NCBI RefSeq assembly: GCF_002845985.1
Contig: NZ_PDFK01000006.1
Coordinates: forward strand, 62,001 to 126,000
Length of the DNA: 64,000 nucleotides
DNA from: Lysinibacillus fusiformis
GTDB lineage: Bacteria > Bacillota > Bacilli > Bacillales_A > Planococcaceae
Direction of reading: 5' to 3'
In this document: positions 16,643-25,568 of the stretch, piece after piece
How the letters are laid out: the number at the start of each line of letters is the position of its first letter
Numbering within the stretch: the stretch's first letter is position 1
Notes under the pieces: generated by a model
What the model was told of the DNA's origin: nothing
What the model saw: only the letters and a program-made list of their open reading frames with translations
Databases searched by the model: none
Program-made: the position numbers and the translations under genes

Positions 16643-17701
16643 TTAAATTTTAAAATTTAGCTTAATGACACCTGTCTCTTTTAAGGCAATAAAGAAAATG
16701 ATAACAAATGGGCCAACGAGTAAACCGATGATACCAAATAACTGTAGACCAATGAACATGGCAATTAATGTTGGCAAAGTGGATAAGCCAATGTGGTCGC
16801 CCATTAGTTTAGGCTCGACGACACGACGAATAATAAGTAAAATAGCAGCTAAGATGAATAATTTTACAGCGATAGCTGTGTTTCCCATTAATAGATGGTA
16901 TAGTCCCCATGGGGCTAATATAATAATGGACCCTAGGAAAGGAACGATATCTATTAACCAAATAATAATGGTCATCGTAACTGCATATTTCGGTTGGATT
17001 AATAGTAATCCAATAAGTGTGACGCCACCTATGATAAAGCTTACAAATAAGTGTGCCTTCATATAACCGAATGTTGCATCTTTTAAACGATTTAAGATGA
17101 TTTTTATTTTCTTTGCTGTGTTAGGCTTTAAATATTTATAAGTGATTTCCTTTAATTTGGGCAAATCAAGCATAAATAGGAATAAAGCAATCATATAAAC
17201 GAGAAGACTGATAAATAGGCTTGGAATCTCTGAAAAGAATGCTGAAACTTTGTTATAATTAAAGAAGCTTAAAAAGGATTCTTCAACTTTCTTTATGAAA
17301 TCCATAGTGGTTTTTTGAAGCGAAGCACTTACTTCAGGTGGAAAGTCCTCTGTGTATTTAGAAATATTTTCTTGCATATGAAGCCACATATCTGATAGCT
17401 TGGAAATATAATAGGGAGCTTGCTTTGATAATATAATTATTTGCGACATAATTTGTGTAATGGATATATAGCAAATAATAGAGATAACAATAACACTCAC
17501 TATGTATATAAAAGCAACTACAATTTTCCTTGACATTTTCCATCGCCTTTTAAAGAACATAACAATGGGTTCTAAGAAAAATGCACTGACACCAGCAAGT
17601 ATTATAGGCATGGATACAGGGATTACAAAATAGGCAGCTACAAGTAGAGAAAGAATCACAATCAATCGGAAAATCATTTTCCTAGCATTAAATTTATTCA
17701 T
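16643..17701 (-). CDS. ytvI: AI-2E/PerM-family membrane protein, YtvI-like
   Basis: 352 residues with about seven or eight hydrophobic helices in the AI-2E (PerM/TqsA) pattern: two N-terminal helices (FRLIVILSLLVAAYFVIPV), a soluble helical loop, then a C-terminal helix bundle with IWLIDIVPFLGSIIILAPWG and VEPKLMGDHIGLSTLPTLIAMFIGLQ. B. subtilis YtvI is expressed in sporulation; other members export varied substrates, and the name does not prove AI-2 transport. GAAGGTGAG precedes the ATG. A second, distinct family member is at 34692. Confidence 0.8.
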   Translation of the reverse strand: MNKFNARKMIFRLIVILSLLVAAYFVIPVSMPIILAGVSAFFLEPIVMFFKRRWKMSRKIVVAFIYIVSVIVISIICYISITQIMSQIIILSKQAPYYISKLSDMWLHMQENISKYTEDFPPEVSASLQKTTMDFIKKVEESFLSFFNYNKVSAFFSEIPSLFISLLVYMIALFLFMLDLPKLKEITYKYLKPNTAKKIKIILNRLKDATFGYMKAHLFVSFIIGGVTLIGLLLIQPKYAVTMTIIIWLIDIVPFLGSIIILAPWGLYHLLMGNTAIAVKLFILAAILLIIRRVVEPKLMGDHIGLSTLPTLIAMFIGLQLFGIIGLLVGPFVIIFFIALKETGVIKLNFKI

Positions 17702-17791
17702 AAACTCACCTTCTTTGAGAAAAAAATTAAGTTAAGTGTACCATAAATCAAATTTTATTACGTTCTGAAACAATAAAGGTAGGGATAAATT

Positions 17792-18340
17792 ATGGAGAAA
17801 GAGATTTTGCAACTTTTTAATAATCTAACAGAGCATGACCGCGATATTGAATCTTACGAGGAACTAATAAAAATTCTGCAGGAACCCGTAGATTGGACAT
17901 ATGCAGTCTGGGAACAGCTTGTACAAGCACTTACATACAAAGATGGTCATGCACGTGCACGTGCTGCACAAATTTTATGCGCCTTAGCCGCAAAAAGTGA
18001 CCCAGAAGAAAGGGTATTGGAGGATTTTTTAAAGATTTGGGCTGTGACTTATGATGAACGATCCGTTACAGCTCGAAATGCATTACAAGCTATTTGGAAA
18101 ATTGGGCTAGCAGGTCAAGTACAAAGTGACTTAGTGGTGTCTTATTTAGCAAAGAGATTTCAAACTTGTTTAGATGAGAAGCATCCGACTCACATTCGCC
18201 ATGATATTATTGTATCTTTTAAAAAGCTATATGACGAGACAAGTGACATAAAGTTATTAGACATTGCCCATCGTTTAATTAATGAAGAGCAGGACGTTAA
18301 ATCTAAACAGAAGTATAAGTCAGCCATCCGTTCAACGTAA
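17792..18340 (+). CDS. HEAT-like helical repeat protein of unknown function
   Basis: 182 residues, soluble and almost entirely helical, with repeated helix pairs (for example HARARAAQILCALAAKSDPEERVLEDFLKIWA and RSVTARNALQAIWKIGLAG) that resemble HEAT repeats. No catalytic motif is visible. Such proteins usually act as binding scaffolds. It stands alone between YtvI (divergent) and the glutathione peroxidase gene. AGGTAGGGA precedes the ATG. Confidence 0.6.
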   Translation: MEKEILQLFNNLTEHDRDIESYEELIKILQEPVDWTYAVWEQLVQALTYKDGHARARAAQILCALAAKSDPEERVLEDFLKIWAVTYDERSVTARNALQAIWKIGLAGQVQSDLVVSYLAKRFQTCLDEKHPTHIRHDIIVSFKKLYDETSDIKLLDIAHRLINEEQDVKSKQKYKSAIRST

Positions 18341-18424
18341 CGAGATGGTGTTTTTTGTGCAAATTATTTGGTAAATTATTGAATAGTCAACTATAATAAA
18401 TGAAAAAATAAAAGGGGTTAAGAC

Positions 18425-18970
18425 ATGAGCATTTATAATTATTTAGTACGAAAACCTAATGGTGAAATTTTATCGATGGAAACATATCGTGGAAAAACGA
18501 TGCTAATTGTCAATACGGCGAATCAATGCCGATTTACATATCAATTTGATGACTTACAAAAAATGTATGATAAATATGGGAAAGATAATTTTGTCGTTCT
18601 AGGATTTCCTTGCGATCAATTTGGTCATCAAAATCCTGAAGATGGCGAGGAGACTACGCATCTTTGTAAAGTGAATTATGGCGTTACCTTCCCAATTTTT
18701 GAGCTTGTACAAGTAAATGGAGAGACTACCCACCCATTATTCAATTATTTAAAACATGAAGTGGATTTTCGAGAGTTTGGCAAGGCGAGCATGCAGGAAA
18801 AAATGCTTGCTGAGGCAATTGTTCAACTTGCCCCTAACTTTTTAGATGGTCGTAATATTCGCTGGAACTTTACAAAGTTTTTAGTAGATGCTAACGGCAA
18901 GACCGTTGCACGCTTTGAACCAACAGATTCACAACTTGATATTGAACAGGCAATTGAAACTATACTATAA
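18425..18970 (+). CDS. Glutathione-peroxidase-family thiol peroxidase
   Basis: 181 residues of the GPx fold. The peroxidatic Cys35 is in VNTANQCRFTYQFDDL. FPCDQFGHQNP is the second conserved block (usually FPCNQF; Asp replaces Asn here). WNFTKFLVDANGK is the third, carrying the catalytic Trp-Asn. The bacterial Cys enzymes generally use thioredoxin as reductant and detoxify hydroperoxides. AAAGGGG precedes the ATG. Confidence 0.92.
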   Translation: MSIYNYLVRKPNGEILSMETYRGKTMLIVNTANQCRFTYQFDDLQKMYDKYGKDNFVVLGFPCDQFGHQNPEDGEETTHLCKVNYGVTFPIFELVQVNGETTHPLFNYLKHEVDFREFGKASMQEKMLAEAIVQLAPNFLDGRNIRWNFTKFLVDANGKTVARFEPTDSQLDIEQAIETIL

Positions 18971-19084
18971 AACAGTTTTGTTTATCTTATTCTTTAGAAA
19001 TGGTGACGATCCATTCAAAGCACAGCTATTTTTTCCTATTAATATATGATAAACTGCTTTACAAGTGAATTATTCTTGCAGAAT

Positions 19085-19255
19085 AAAGGTGCTAACAAGC
19101 ATAATCGGGAATTCGGTGAAAAACCGAAGCTGTTTCCGCAACTGTAAGTACAGCTAGTATAAAGGTTTACCACTGTCTTAACAGAGATGGGAAGGTACTT
19201 TATCACACATTCGTTTTTTATGTAATGAACTGTACAAGCCAGGAGACCGACCTTT
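19085..19255 (+). ncRNA. Cobalamin riboswitch aptamer
   Basis: P1 is AAAGGT (19085-19090) pairing with ACCTTT (19250-19255). The conserved core is visible as GAATTCGGTGAAAAACCG, then the B12 box region TTTCCGCAACTGTAA and the 3' GCCAGGAGACC. The order and spacing match adenosyl/methylcobalamin riboswitches. It precedes two genes consistent with cobalamin handling. Confidence 0.93.
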
Positions 19256-19348
19256 GTTTGAACGTATAAAAACTTCTCGGAAGCTAGGAGGATATACGGC
19301 AAATACATAGGCTATGTCATGTTAATTTGGCCATTATTATGTTATTTT

Positions 19349-19383
19349 CGTCGTTCCTTTGCGTAAAGGAGCGGCGTTTTTTT
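19349..19383 (+). terminator. Expression-platform terminator of the cobalamin riboswitch
   Basis: CGTCGTTCCTTT pairs with AAAGGAGCGGCG (one wobble) around GCGT, followed by seven T. It lies between the aptamer and the first gene, so control is probably by premature termination when cobalamin is bound. Confidence 0.9.
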
Positions 19384-19422
19384 ATGCAAGAATTTTCATA
19401 ATGAAAAGTGGGGGGATCGCAA

Positions 19423-19980
19423 GTGAAAAAAGATGCACGTTATTCTTGTTATCCATTTATGCGTGAAAAAGCTTCGACGGTTGATTTTGAGATTCGAACA
19501 GACAGTCTGACTACGCATTTGGGAGTTGCTTTAGCTGCAGTTAAGAAAGAGGATGTACAAGCTGTTGTAGAAGATTTAATGATTATTTTACCTATGGCCT
19601 ACCATGTCAATGGCTCGGTTCGTGGAAAACTAGCGGTAACAGAAGAGGATCTTGCTTGGCTAAGTGAGCGCTATGATTTTTATGTTCGTCATGTGAAGGA
19701 AGAGATACAAAACTTTGTCTTACCTCAAGGTACAGAGGCTGCCGCTGCTCTACATCTTTGCCGTAGTGAAGCAAAAAAATCATATCGTACATTACACAAA
19801 GTATCGGATGAACGAGAGGTTCCAGCTATTCTTTTTGATTATTTAGGCCTATTAGCCAATGTGTGCTTCGTTATGGCTGTCTTTATGAATCAACAAGCAG
19901 GGATAGCTGAAATACCATTTATTAGTAAATCATATCCGATGAAAAAGAAAAAGGAGAATAATAATGAAGAAATTATTTAA
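19423..19980 (+). CDS. Degenerate cobalamin-adenosyltransferase-like protein
   Basis: 185 residues resembling the helical C-terminal core of PduO/MMAB-type ATP:cob(I)alamin adenosyltransferases: VEDLMIILPMAYHVNGSV, WLSERYDFYVRHVKEEIQNFVLPQGTEAAAALHLCRSEAKKSYRTL. The N-terminal ATP-binding stretch with the usual TRTGDxG motif is not recognisable, so catalysis is uncertain; it may bind corrinoid instead. A GTG start at 19423 follows GGGGGG by 7 bases. It overlaps the next gene by 17 bases, and both lie under the cobalamin riboswitch. Confidence 0.62.
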   Translation: MKKDARYSCYPFMREKASTVDFEIRTDSLTTHLGVALAAVKKEDVQAVVEDLMIILPMAYHVNGSVRGKLAVTEEDLAWLSERYDFYVRHVKEEIQNFVLPQGTEAAAALHLCRSEAKKSYRTLHKVSDEREVPAILFDYLGLLANVCFVMAVFMNQQAGIAEIPFISKSYPMKKKKENNNEEII

Positions 19981-20914
19981 TGTTCAATGGCTAACAGTAC
20001 TCTTCCTTGCAATGATTTTAGCAGGTTGTGGTACTTCGGTAGATACTAAAAATAAAGACGCTTCACAGGATACACAACAAACAGAGCAAACAAACTACAA
20101 AGTGACAGATGATCGCGGTGTAGAAATAGAGTTTAAAGAAGTACCAAAAACAGTTGTATCATTGCAACCAAGTAATACAGAAATTTTATTTGCTCTAGGT
20201 GTTGGTGATAAAATCGTAGGAGCAACTGAGTATGATACTTACCCAGAGGAAGCACAGAAAATTGAACGGGTTTCTGATTCTGTGAATTTTAACAGTGAAC
20301 GAATCATAGCGTTGAAGCCAGATGTTGTTATAGCTTATACGATTGGTGATAAGGAAGCAATGAAACCACTTGAAGATGCTGGGATCAAAGTGTTTGTTAT
20401 TCAATCAGCAGCTACATTCGATGATGTTTATGGTGACATCGAACAGATCGCAGCTGTAATGGGTGTTGCAGATAAAGGAAATGAAGTAAACGAAGAGATT
20501 AAAGCGAAATTAGCTGACGTTAAAGCAAAGGTGAAGGAAGTAAAAGCACCGAAAAATGTTTATTTAGAAATTAGTCCTAAGCCCGATATTTATACAGCAG
20601 GCTCTGGTACTTTCCAGCAAGAAATACTAGATGCAGCCAATGTTAAGAATGTTTTTTCTGACTTGAGCAGCTGGGCACAAGTTTCTGAGGAAGATGTCAT
20701 AGTGAAAAACCCAGATGTTATTTTAACGACAGTAAACTACACAGAGGATCCAATAGGTGAAATACTTGCACGTGATGGATGGAATACAGTGACAGCAGTT
20801 CAAAATAAAGCAGTACAGACTCTTGATACAGATATCTCTAATCGACCTGGCCCACGTATTGGGGAAGCCGTAGAACTAGTAGCAAAGGCTGTCTATCCAG
20901 AGTTATTTAAATAA
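19964..20914 (+). CDS. btuF: BtuF-like corrinoid-binding lipoprotein
   Basis: 316 residues: a lipoprotein signal peptide with lipobox LAGC (residues 19-22), a Thr/Gln-rich linker, then a helical-backbone (type III) binding domain with VVSLQPSNTEILFALGVGDKIVGATEYDTYP, the opening typical of BtuF/FhuD proteins. Family members deliver B12 or iron-siderophores to an ABC importer. The riboswitch favours a corrinoid. No permease or ATPase gene follows, so it must share a transporter encoded elsewhere. Its start lies inside the previous gene, suggesting coupling. Confidence 0.8.
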   Translation: MKKLFNVQWLTVLFLAMILAGCGTSVDTKNKDASQDTQQTEQTNYKVTDDRGVEIEFKEVPKTVVSLQPSNTEILFALGVGDKIVGATEYDTYPEEAQKIERVSDSVNFNSERIIALKPDVVIAYTIGDKEAMKPLEDAGIKVFVIQSAATFDDVYGDIEQIAAVMGVADKGNEVNEEIKAKLADVKAKVKEVKAPKNVYLEISPKPDIYTAGSGTFQQEILDAANVKNVFSDLSSWAQVSEEDVIVKNPDVILTTVNYTEDPIGEILARDGWNTVTAVQNKAVQTLDTDISNRPGPRIGEAVELVAKAVYPELFK

Positions 20915-20926
20915 GAAACCATTCAA

Positions 20927-20958
20927 GGCTAGCTGTATACTGACAGCTAGCCATTTTT
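20927..20958 (+). terminator. Terminator after the BtuF-like gene
   Basis: GGCTAGCTGT pairs with ACAGCTAGCC around a 6-base loop, followed by ATTTTT. Confidence 0.9.
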
Positions 20959-21056
20959 ATGTGGGTTGTTATTTCCTAGTGTGAAAATTGGAATTAATTG
21001 AGTTAGTTCTATAAAATAAAAGTAAGAGTGCTCGATAATTTTAGGAGGTGTAGTAA

Positions 21057-21824
21057 TTGGAACAGTTAGAGACAAAGATAATTCCATTTGAGGCAGTTTA
21101 TAATTTTCGAGATATGGGGGGATATAGGACAAGGGATGGGCGCATTGTCAAGAACGGTTTATTTTACCGCTCAGCGGCTCTTGGGAAAATGACGTTGGCG
21201 GATAAAGAGCTATTTGAAACATTAGGGATTAAAACCATTTTTGATTATCGTGATAATAATGAGGCACACCATAATCCTAACCCTATGTTCTCACACGCTC
21301 AATATATTCAAATACCAGCGAAGGGCAATCATACATTTGAAATGCCTACAAATGCTGGTGGTAGAGATTTTTATAAAGCAGTAAGCCCCGAAATGTTCCG
21401 AGATTTTTATGCACAGATGCCGTTTAATAATCCTTCTTTTAAAGAGTTAATGAAAACCATACAAAATCCTGACAATTTGGGTCTTGTCCACCATTGTGCA
21501 GTTGGTAAGGATCGCACAGGTATAGGGGGAGCTCTTATTTTGCTAGCCTTAGATGTACCAGAGGAGACGATTATGGAAGACTATTTAAACACGAATATCC
21601 ATTTACGTCCAATGGTAGACAGAATGGCACAGGCTATTCAACATCAATATAATGAGCAAGAATTACAGCAATTCTATGCATTAATGTCTGCTCGAGAAGA
21701 CTATTTACAAGCAGCATTGGATGCTATGGATTACCATTATGGCTCAAAGACTAAGTTTTTAGAGCAGGAGTTTGGCCTAACTATTGCTAGACGAGAGCAA
21801 TTGCAAGCTTATTGCTTAACATAA
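21057..21824 (+). CDS. Tyrosine-protein phosphatase, IphP/DSP-like
   Basis: 255 residues. The N-terminal block NFRDMGGYRTRDGRIVKNGLFYRSAAL and the active-site P-loop HHCAVGKDRTG (Cys147, Arg153; CX5R) are typical of the Y_phosphatase3/IphP group of dual-specificity or phosphoinositide phosphatases. No signal peptide is present, so it is cytosolic. It starts at TTG, 6 bases after a full AGGAGGTG site. Substrate unknown. Single-gene unit ended by a terminator. Confidence 0.88.
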   Translation: MEQLETKIIPFEAVYNFRDMGGYRTRDGRIVKNGLFYRSAALGKMTLADKELFETLGIKTIFDYRDNNEAHHNPNPMFSHAQYIQIPAKGNHTFEMPTNAGGRDFYKAVSPEMFRDFYAQMPFNNPSFKELMKTIQNPDNLGLVHHCAVGKDRTGIGGALILLALDVPEETIMEDYLNTNIHLRPMVDRMAQAIQHQYNEQELQQFYALMSAREDYLQAALDAMDYHYGSKTKFLEQEFGLTIARREQLQAYCLT

Positions 21825-21830
21825 CAATGA

Positions 21831-21864
21831 CCCCTTTCACATATCTGTGTGAGAGGGATTTTTT
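21831..21864 (+). terminator. Terminator after the phosphatase gene
   Basis: CCCCTTTCACA pairs with TGTGAGAGGG with one G-T pair, followed by six T. Confidence 0.85.
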
Positions 21865-21962
21865 ATGTGGAAGCGCTGTCTTCCTATAAACCTCTTTACA
21901 GTCTGAAAATTTATGATAAGATACAATAGATTTTTAAGAAAAATATAGGAGAAGTGAAAGTA

Positions 21963-23330
21963 TTGGCAGAGACAATGAAAGAGACAAATAAGTTAAGTCT
22001 ATTCCATTTAACATGGCCTATTTTCTTAGAAGTATTTCTATTTATGTTAATGGGATTAGCCGATACTTTTATGCTCAGTGCTTTATCAGATAATGCTGTA
22101 TCCGGAGTAGGTGCAGCCAATCAATATATCCATATTGCGATCTTGATTCTTGAAGTGGTAGGGAATGGTGCATCCATTGTCGTTTCACAGTATTTAGGTT
22201 CAAGACGTTTTTTTGAAGCAGCGAAAATATCGGCTTTAGCTGTCACAATGAATTTGGTTGTTGGACTGTTAATGAGTATTCTATTTTTCTTCTTTGCAAA
22301 ACATTTAATGACTATGATGAACTTGCAGGGAGAAGTACTTCACTATGCACAAAGTTATTTAGTTATCATCGGGAGTTTTATTTTTCTACAGGCTATTATT
22401 AATGCACTTGCTGCAATTATTCGTGTACATGGTTGGACGAAGCAAACGATGTATGTATCACTTGGCATGAATATCTTGCATGTTGTGCTAAACTATGGTC
22501 TGATTTTTGGGAATTTAGGTTTACCAGAGCTTGGTGTAAAAGGAGCGGCTATTTCTTCGGTCATTAGTCGAGGATTAGCTGTACTAGTGTTTTTCTGGTT
22601 GCTCTATCAAGTGATGGAAGTACGCGTGAAGCTACACTATTATTTTGATTATTCTAAGGAATATGTAAGGAAAATATTAAACATTGGTTTACCTTCTGCC
22701 TTTGAACAGGTACTTTATCAGTTTTGTCAGATTGTCTTTTTATATTATGCGACATATTTAGGAGCAGAAACACTGGCAGCACGACAATATGCTATGAATA
22801 TTTCGATGTTTACGTATTTATTTGCGATTGCCATTGGTACAGGAACAGCTATTATTATCGGACGTCATGTGGGGGCAGGGAAGAAGGATGAGGCATACCA
22901 TCAACTATGGATAAGTGTCCGTGCGGCATTTGTTTTTACGATTATTATGGTTGCAGTCGTTACGATTTTCCGCAAACCACTCATGCATGTTTTTACCGAT
23001 AATCCAGATGTCATCACTATTGGAGCATCCGTGTTAGCCCTCAGTATTTTGCTAGAGACTGGCCGTACAATGAATATCGTTGTCATTAACTCTTTACGTG
23101 CTTCTGGAGATGCCAGATTTCCTGTGAAGATTGGTTTTCTATCGATGGTTTGTATGAGTCTTCCGCTTGGTTATTTATTTGTATTTATATTGGATTGGGG
23201 CTTGGTTGGAATATGGCTAGCTATTTCAGCAGATGAATGGGTACGTGCAATTATCGTATACTTTAGATGGAAAAGCCGTAAATGGGAGCGATTTGCCCTC
23301 GTTTCACCGAATGAACAGAAGGAGGCATAG
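21963..23330 (+). CDS. MATE-family efflux transporter
   Basis: About 455 residues with twelve predicted membrane helices in two six-helix halves: HLTWPIFLEVFLFMLMGLADTFMLSALSDNAVSGVGAANQ at the start and IGLPSAFEQVLYQFCQIVFLYYATYLGAETLAARQYAMN opening the second half, both characteristic of MATE (NorM/DinF-like) drug:cation antiporters. TTG 21963 is chosen over GTG 21954, which lies only 2 bases after AGGAG. It is followed after 2 bases by an rRNA methyltransferase-like gene. Substrate unknown. Confidence 0.85.
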   Translation: MAETMKETNKLSLFHLTWPIFLEVFLFMLMGLADTFMLSALSDNAVSGVGAANQYIHIAILILEVVGNGASIVVSQYLGSRRFFEAAKISALAVTMNLVVGLLMSILFFFFAKHLMTMMNLQGEVLHYAQSYLVIIGSFIFLQAIINALAAIIRVHGWTKQTMYVSLGMNILHVVLNYGLIFGNLGLPELGVKGAAISSVISRGLAVLVFFWLLYQVMEVRVKLHYYFDYSKEYVRKILNIGLPSAFEQVLYQFCQIVFLYYATYLGAETLAARQYAMNISMFTYLFAIAIGTGTAIIIGRHVGAGKKDEAYHQLWISVRAAFVFTIIMVAVVTIFRKPLMHVFTDNPDVITIGASVLALSILLETGRTMNIVVINSLRASGDARFPVKIGFLSMVCMSLPLGYLFVFILDWGLVGIWLAISADEWVRAIIVYFRWKSRKWERFALVSPNEQKEA

Positions 23331-23332
23331 AA

Positions 23333-24166
23333 ATGGGAGCATTATCTAAACGTGCGATAGCGGCAGCATTAATGGAGCAATCTATCACACTTTTTGCTTG
23401 TCCTGTATGTCAGCAATCGATGCATGTCTATGAGCAGGGAAGATTGGTTTGTCCTGCTAACCATTCTTTTGATATAGCTAAGCAGGGCTATGTCAACATG
23501 CTGACACATAGCGCTGCTTCTAAATATAGCAAAAGTCTTTTTGAATCTCGTAAGGCAGTGATTGATAGTGGGATTTATGATGCTGTAGAAGAAAAAATTA
23601 GTAAGCTTATAGCCTCTGCAAAAACAGTGCTTGATACTGGCTGTGGAGAAGGATCACATTTAGCTCGTATTATGACAGACATAGACAATGGCATCGGTGT
23701 TGGTATCGATATAGCAAAAGAGGGCATATTGGCAGCAACACGTCATTATCCACAACAAATTTGGTGTGTAGGTGATTTAGCCAAAAGTCCATTTGCGCAA
23801 GAAAGCTTTGATGCAATATTAAATATTTTATCGCCCGCAAATTATGAGGAATTTAAGCGTCTTCTTGCCCCAGATGGCTGTCTTGTAAAGGTTGTACCAC
23901 AAAGCGGCTATTTACAGGAACTGCGTGCCCAATTATATGCAGATTCGAGCAAGGAAACATACTCTAATGAACAAATTGTTGCCCGTTTTAAAGATAGCTT
24001 TAGTGAAGTTATAGTAGAACGTGTAACCTATACTTTACCGCTTGCAGAAGAGCTTGTGCCGGCGTTATTAGAGATGACACCGATGGGCTGGCATAAAAAA
24101 GAGGAAACGGCCATTGTATTAAATGAAATTACGATTGATGTAGATCTATTAGTAGGGAAAGTTTAA
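23333..24166 (+). CDS. rlmA: 23S rRNA guanine-N1 methyltransferase, RlmA-like
   Basis: 277 residues: an N-terminal zinc-binding unit (Cys23, Cys26, Cys40, His44, in FACPVCQQSM and LVCPANHSFD) and the RlmA motif DIAKQGYVNML, then a class I SAM domain with VLDTGCGEGSHLARI and GVDI-like GIDIAKEG. RlmA(I) and RlmA(II) methylate N1 of G745 or G748 in 23S rRNA; some confer tylosin tolerance. Which position is modified cannot be told here. GGAGG inside the MATE gene end is the ribosome binding site, so the two genes are coupled. Confidence 0.88.
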   Translation: MGALSKRAIAAALMEQSITLFACPVCQQSMHVYEQGRLVCPANHSFDIAKQGYVNMLTHSAASKYSKSLFESRKAVIDSGIYDAVEEKISKLIASAKTVLDTGCGEGSHLARIMTDIDNGIGVGIDIAKEGILAATRHYPQQIWCVGDLAKSPFAQESFDAILNILSPANYEEFKRLLAPDGCLVKVVPQSGYLQELRAQLYADSSKETYSNEQIVARFKDSFSEVIVERVTYTLPLAEELVPALLEMTPMGWHKKEETAIVLNEITIDVDLLVGKV

Positions 24167-24245
24167 GAGGGCCACCTGCAATTGCAGTATACTGGTCTTT
24201 TCGATTACAATGGGAATAACTATTGAATAAGGTAGGAATGTAACA

Positions 24246-24848
24246 GTGTATAAATTAGCAGCTAATGTTGTCAAAGTAATATTAAAATTAATGGGTTCAA
24301 AGGCTCGTGTATATGGAGAAGAAAACTTGCCAAAAGATGGTGGGTATATTATAGCTTGTACACATACAGGCTACGTCGATATTTTAAACCTTGGTGTAGC
24401 CATGTACCCTCGTGAAATTCACTTTATGGCGAAGAAGCAATTATTTGAAATGAAAGGGCTTGGCTGGCTTATTGAGCGTTTAAATGCCTTTCCGGTGGAT
24501 CGTGATAATCCTGGACCAAGCGTGATTAAAATTCCTTCACAGTTATTGAAAGAAGGTAAAATTGTAGGGATTTTTCCCTCTGGTACTCGTAGCTCAGAAG
24601 GAACGGATTTGAAGCAAGGAGCGATTACGATTGCACAGCTAGCAAAGGCGCAAATTGTTCCAGCTGCATATGTTGGCGCGCGTAATGCTGGCGATGTAAT
24701 GAAGCGTGGCAAAGGCTACTTAATCTATGGTGAGCCATTTTATGTAACAGGGAAAGGGAAAGAAGGTCGTGAGCAATTTACACAACATCTTGAACATGAG
24801 CTAATTTCTTTAACGGAAGAATTACAAAAACGTATTGCAGTCAAATAA
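24246..24848 (+). CDS. plsC: 1-acyl-sn-glycerol-3-phosphate acyltransferase, PlsC-like
   Basis: 200 residues with the acyltransferase motifs in order: HTGYVD (block I, HX4D), FPVDRDNPG (block II), FPSGTRS (block III; Ser replaces the usual Glu of FPEGTRS) and IVPAAYVG (block IV). It would transfer an acyl chain to lysophosphatidic acid at the inner membrane face. It starts at GTG with AGGAATG upstream. The PEG-to-PSG change is worth noting but occurs in some Bacillales proteins. Single gene followed by a phosphatase gene. Confidence 0.87.
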   Translation: MYKLAANVVKVILKLMGSKARVYGEENLPKDGGYIIACTHTGYVDILNLGVAMYPREIHFMAKKQLFEMKGLGWLIERLNAFPVDRDNPGPSVIKIPSQLLKEGKIVGIFPSGTRSSEGTDLKQGAITIAQLAKAQIVPAAYVGARNAGDVMKRGKGYLIYGEPFYVTGKGKEGREQFTQHLEHELISLTEELQKRIAVK

Positions 24849-24906
24849 AGAGAAGCGGCACTCAGAGTCACATAGATTTTGAGTGCTTTGTTGTAGGAGG
24901 AGAAAC

Positions 24907-25368
24907 ATGATTCGAGTACTTTTCGTTTGCTTAGGTAATATTTGTCGCTCTCCCATGGCAGAAGCCGTCATGCGAGAGTTAGTAGAAAAAGAGCATTTAG
25001 GAGATAAAATTGAAGTGGATTCTGCTGCCACAAGTTCATGGCATATTGGTGAACCTCCACATCAAGGTACATTGGATAAGCTTAGAGAAAATGGTATTTC
25101 CACAACAGGCATGCAAGGTCGACAATTACAACGGGCTGATTTTGAAAAATTCGCTTATATTATCGGTATGGATGAAAGCAATATTCGCAATATCCGAACG
25201 ATGCTAGGCGATCCGCGCTCACCAAAGATTTTTCGTTTTCTAGATTTAACGGAACATCGCAAAGACGTCCCTGATCCATATTATACGGGTGATTTTCAAG
25301 AAACCTATGATTTAGTGCAAGAAGGCTGTCAGGCATTACTAGCAAAAATAAAACAAGAGCTGTTGTAA
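24907..25368 (+). CDS. Low-molecular-weight protein tyrosine phosphatase
   Basis: 153 residues, the typical LMW-PTP length. The P-loop VCLGNICRSPMAEAV near the N-terminus gives CX5R (Cys8, Arg14), and the general acid is in VPDPYYTGDFQETYDLV. Members dephosphorylate protein tyrosine or arginine residues in the cytosol. B. subtilis has YfkJ and YwlE of this fold. GGAGGAG precedes the ATG. It lies 58 bases after plsC and may be co-transcribed. Confidence 0.92.
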   Translation: MIRVLFVCLGNICRSPMAEAVMRELVEKEHLGDKIEVDSAATSSWHIGEPPHQGTLDKLRENGISTTGMQGRQLQRADFEKFAYIIGMDESNIRNIRTMLGDPRSPKIFRFLDLTEHRKDVPDPYYTGDFQETYDLVQEGCQALLAKIKQELL

Positions 25369-25568
25369 AGTGACACTAAAAAACGAAAATTTTAACAGCT
25401 ATTTCTTCAGAAAATATTAGCTTAAACATTGGTATATATAGCTTTGTAAGCATCATTGTGTTATTATTTGCAGAGTAAAGATACGATAAGTATTTAATTA
25501 CCATTTACAGATGTGCAACTGCGTATCTATCATTTTTATAAACTTATATTTGAAAGAGAGTGGAAACA

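Noticed and set aside
16643-17701. Autoinducer-2 exporter role for the two AI-2E-family proteins (also 34692-35783)
   Set aside because: The family name is historical; members transport diverse or unknown substrates and no luxS or lsr context is present.
21866-21885. CcpA cre-like sequence TGGAAGCGCTGTCT upstream of the MATE gene
   Set aside because: It has several mismatches to the cre consensus, no symmetry, and follows a terminator; too weak to call.
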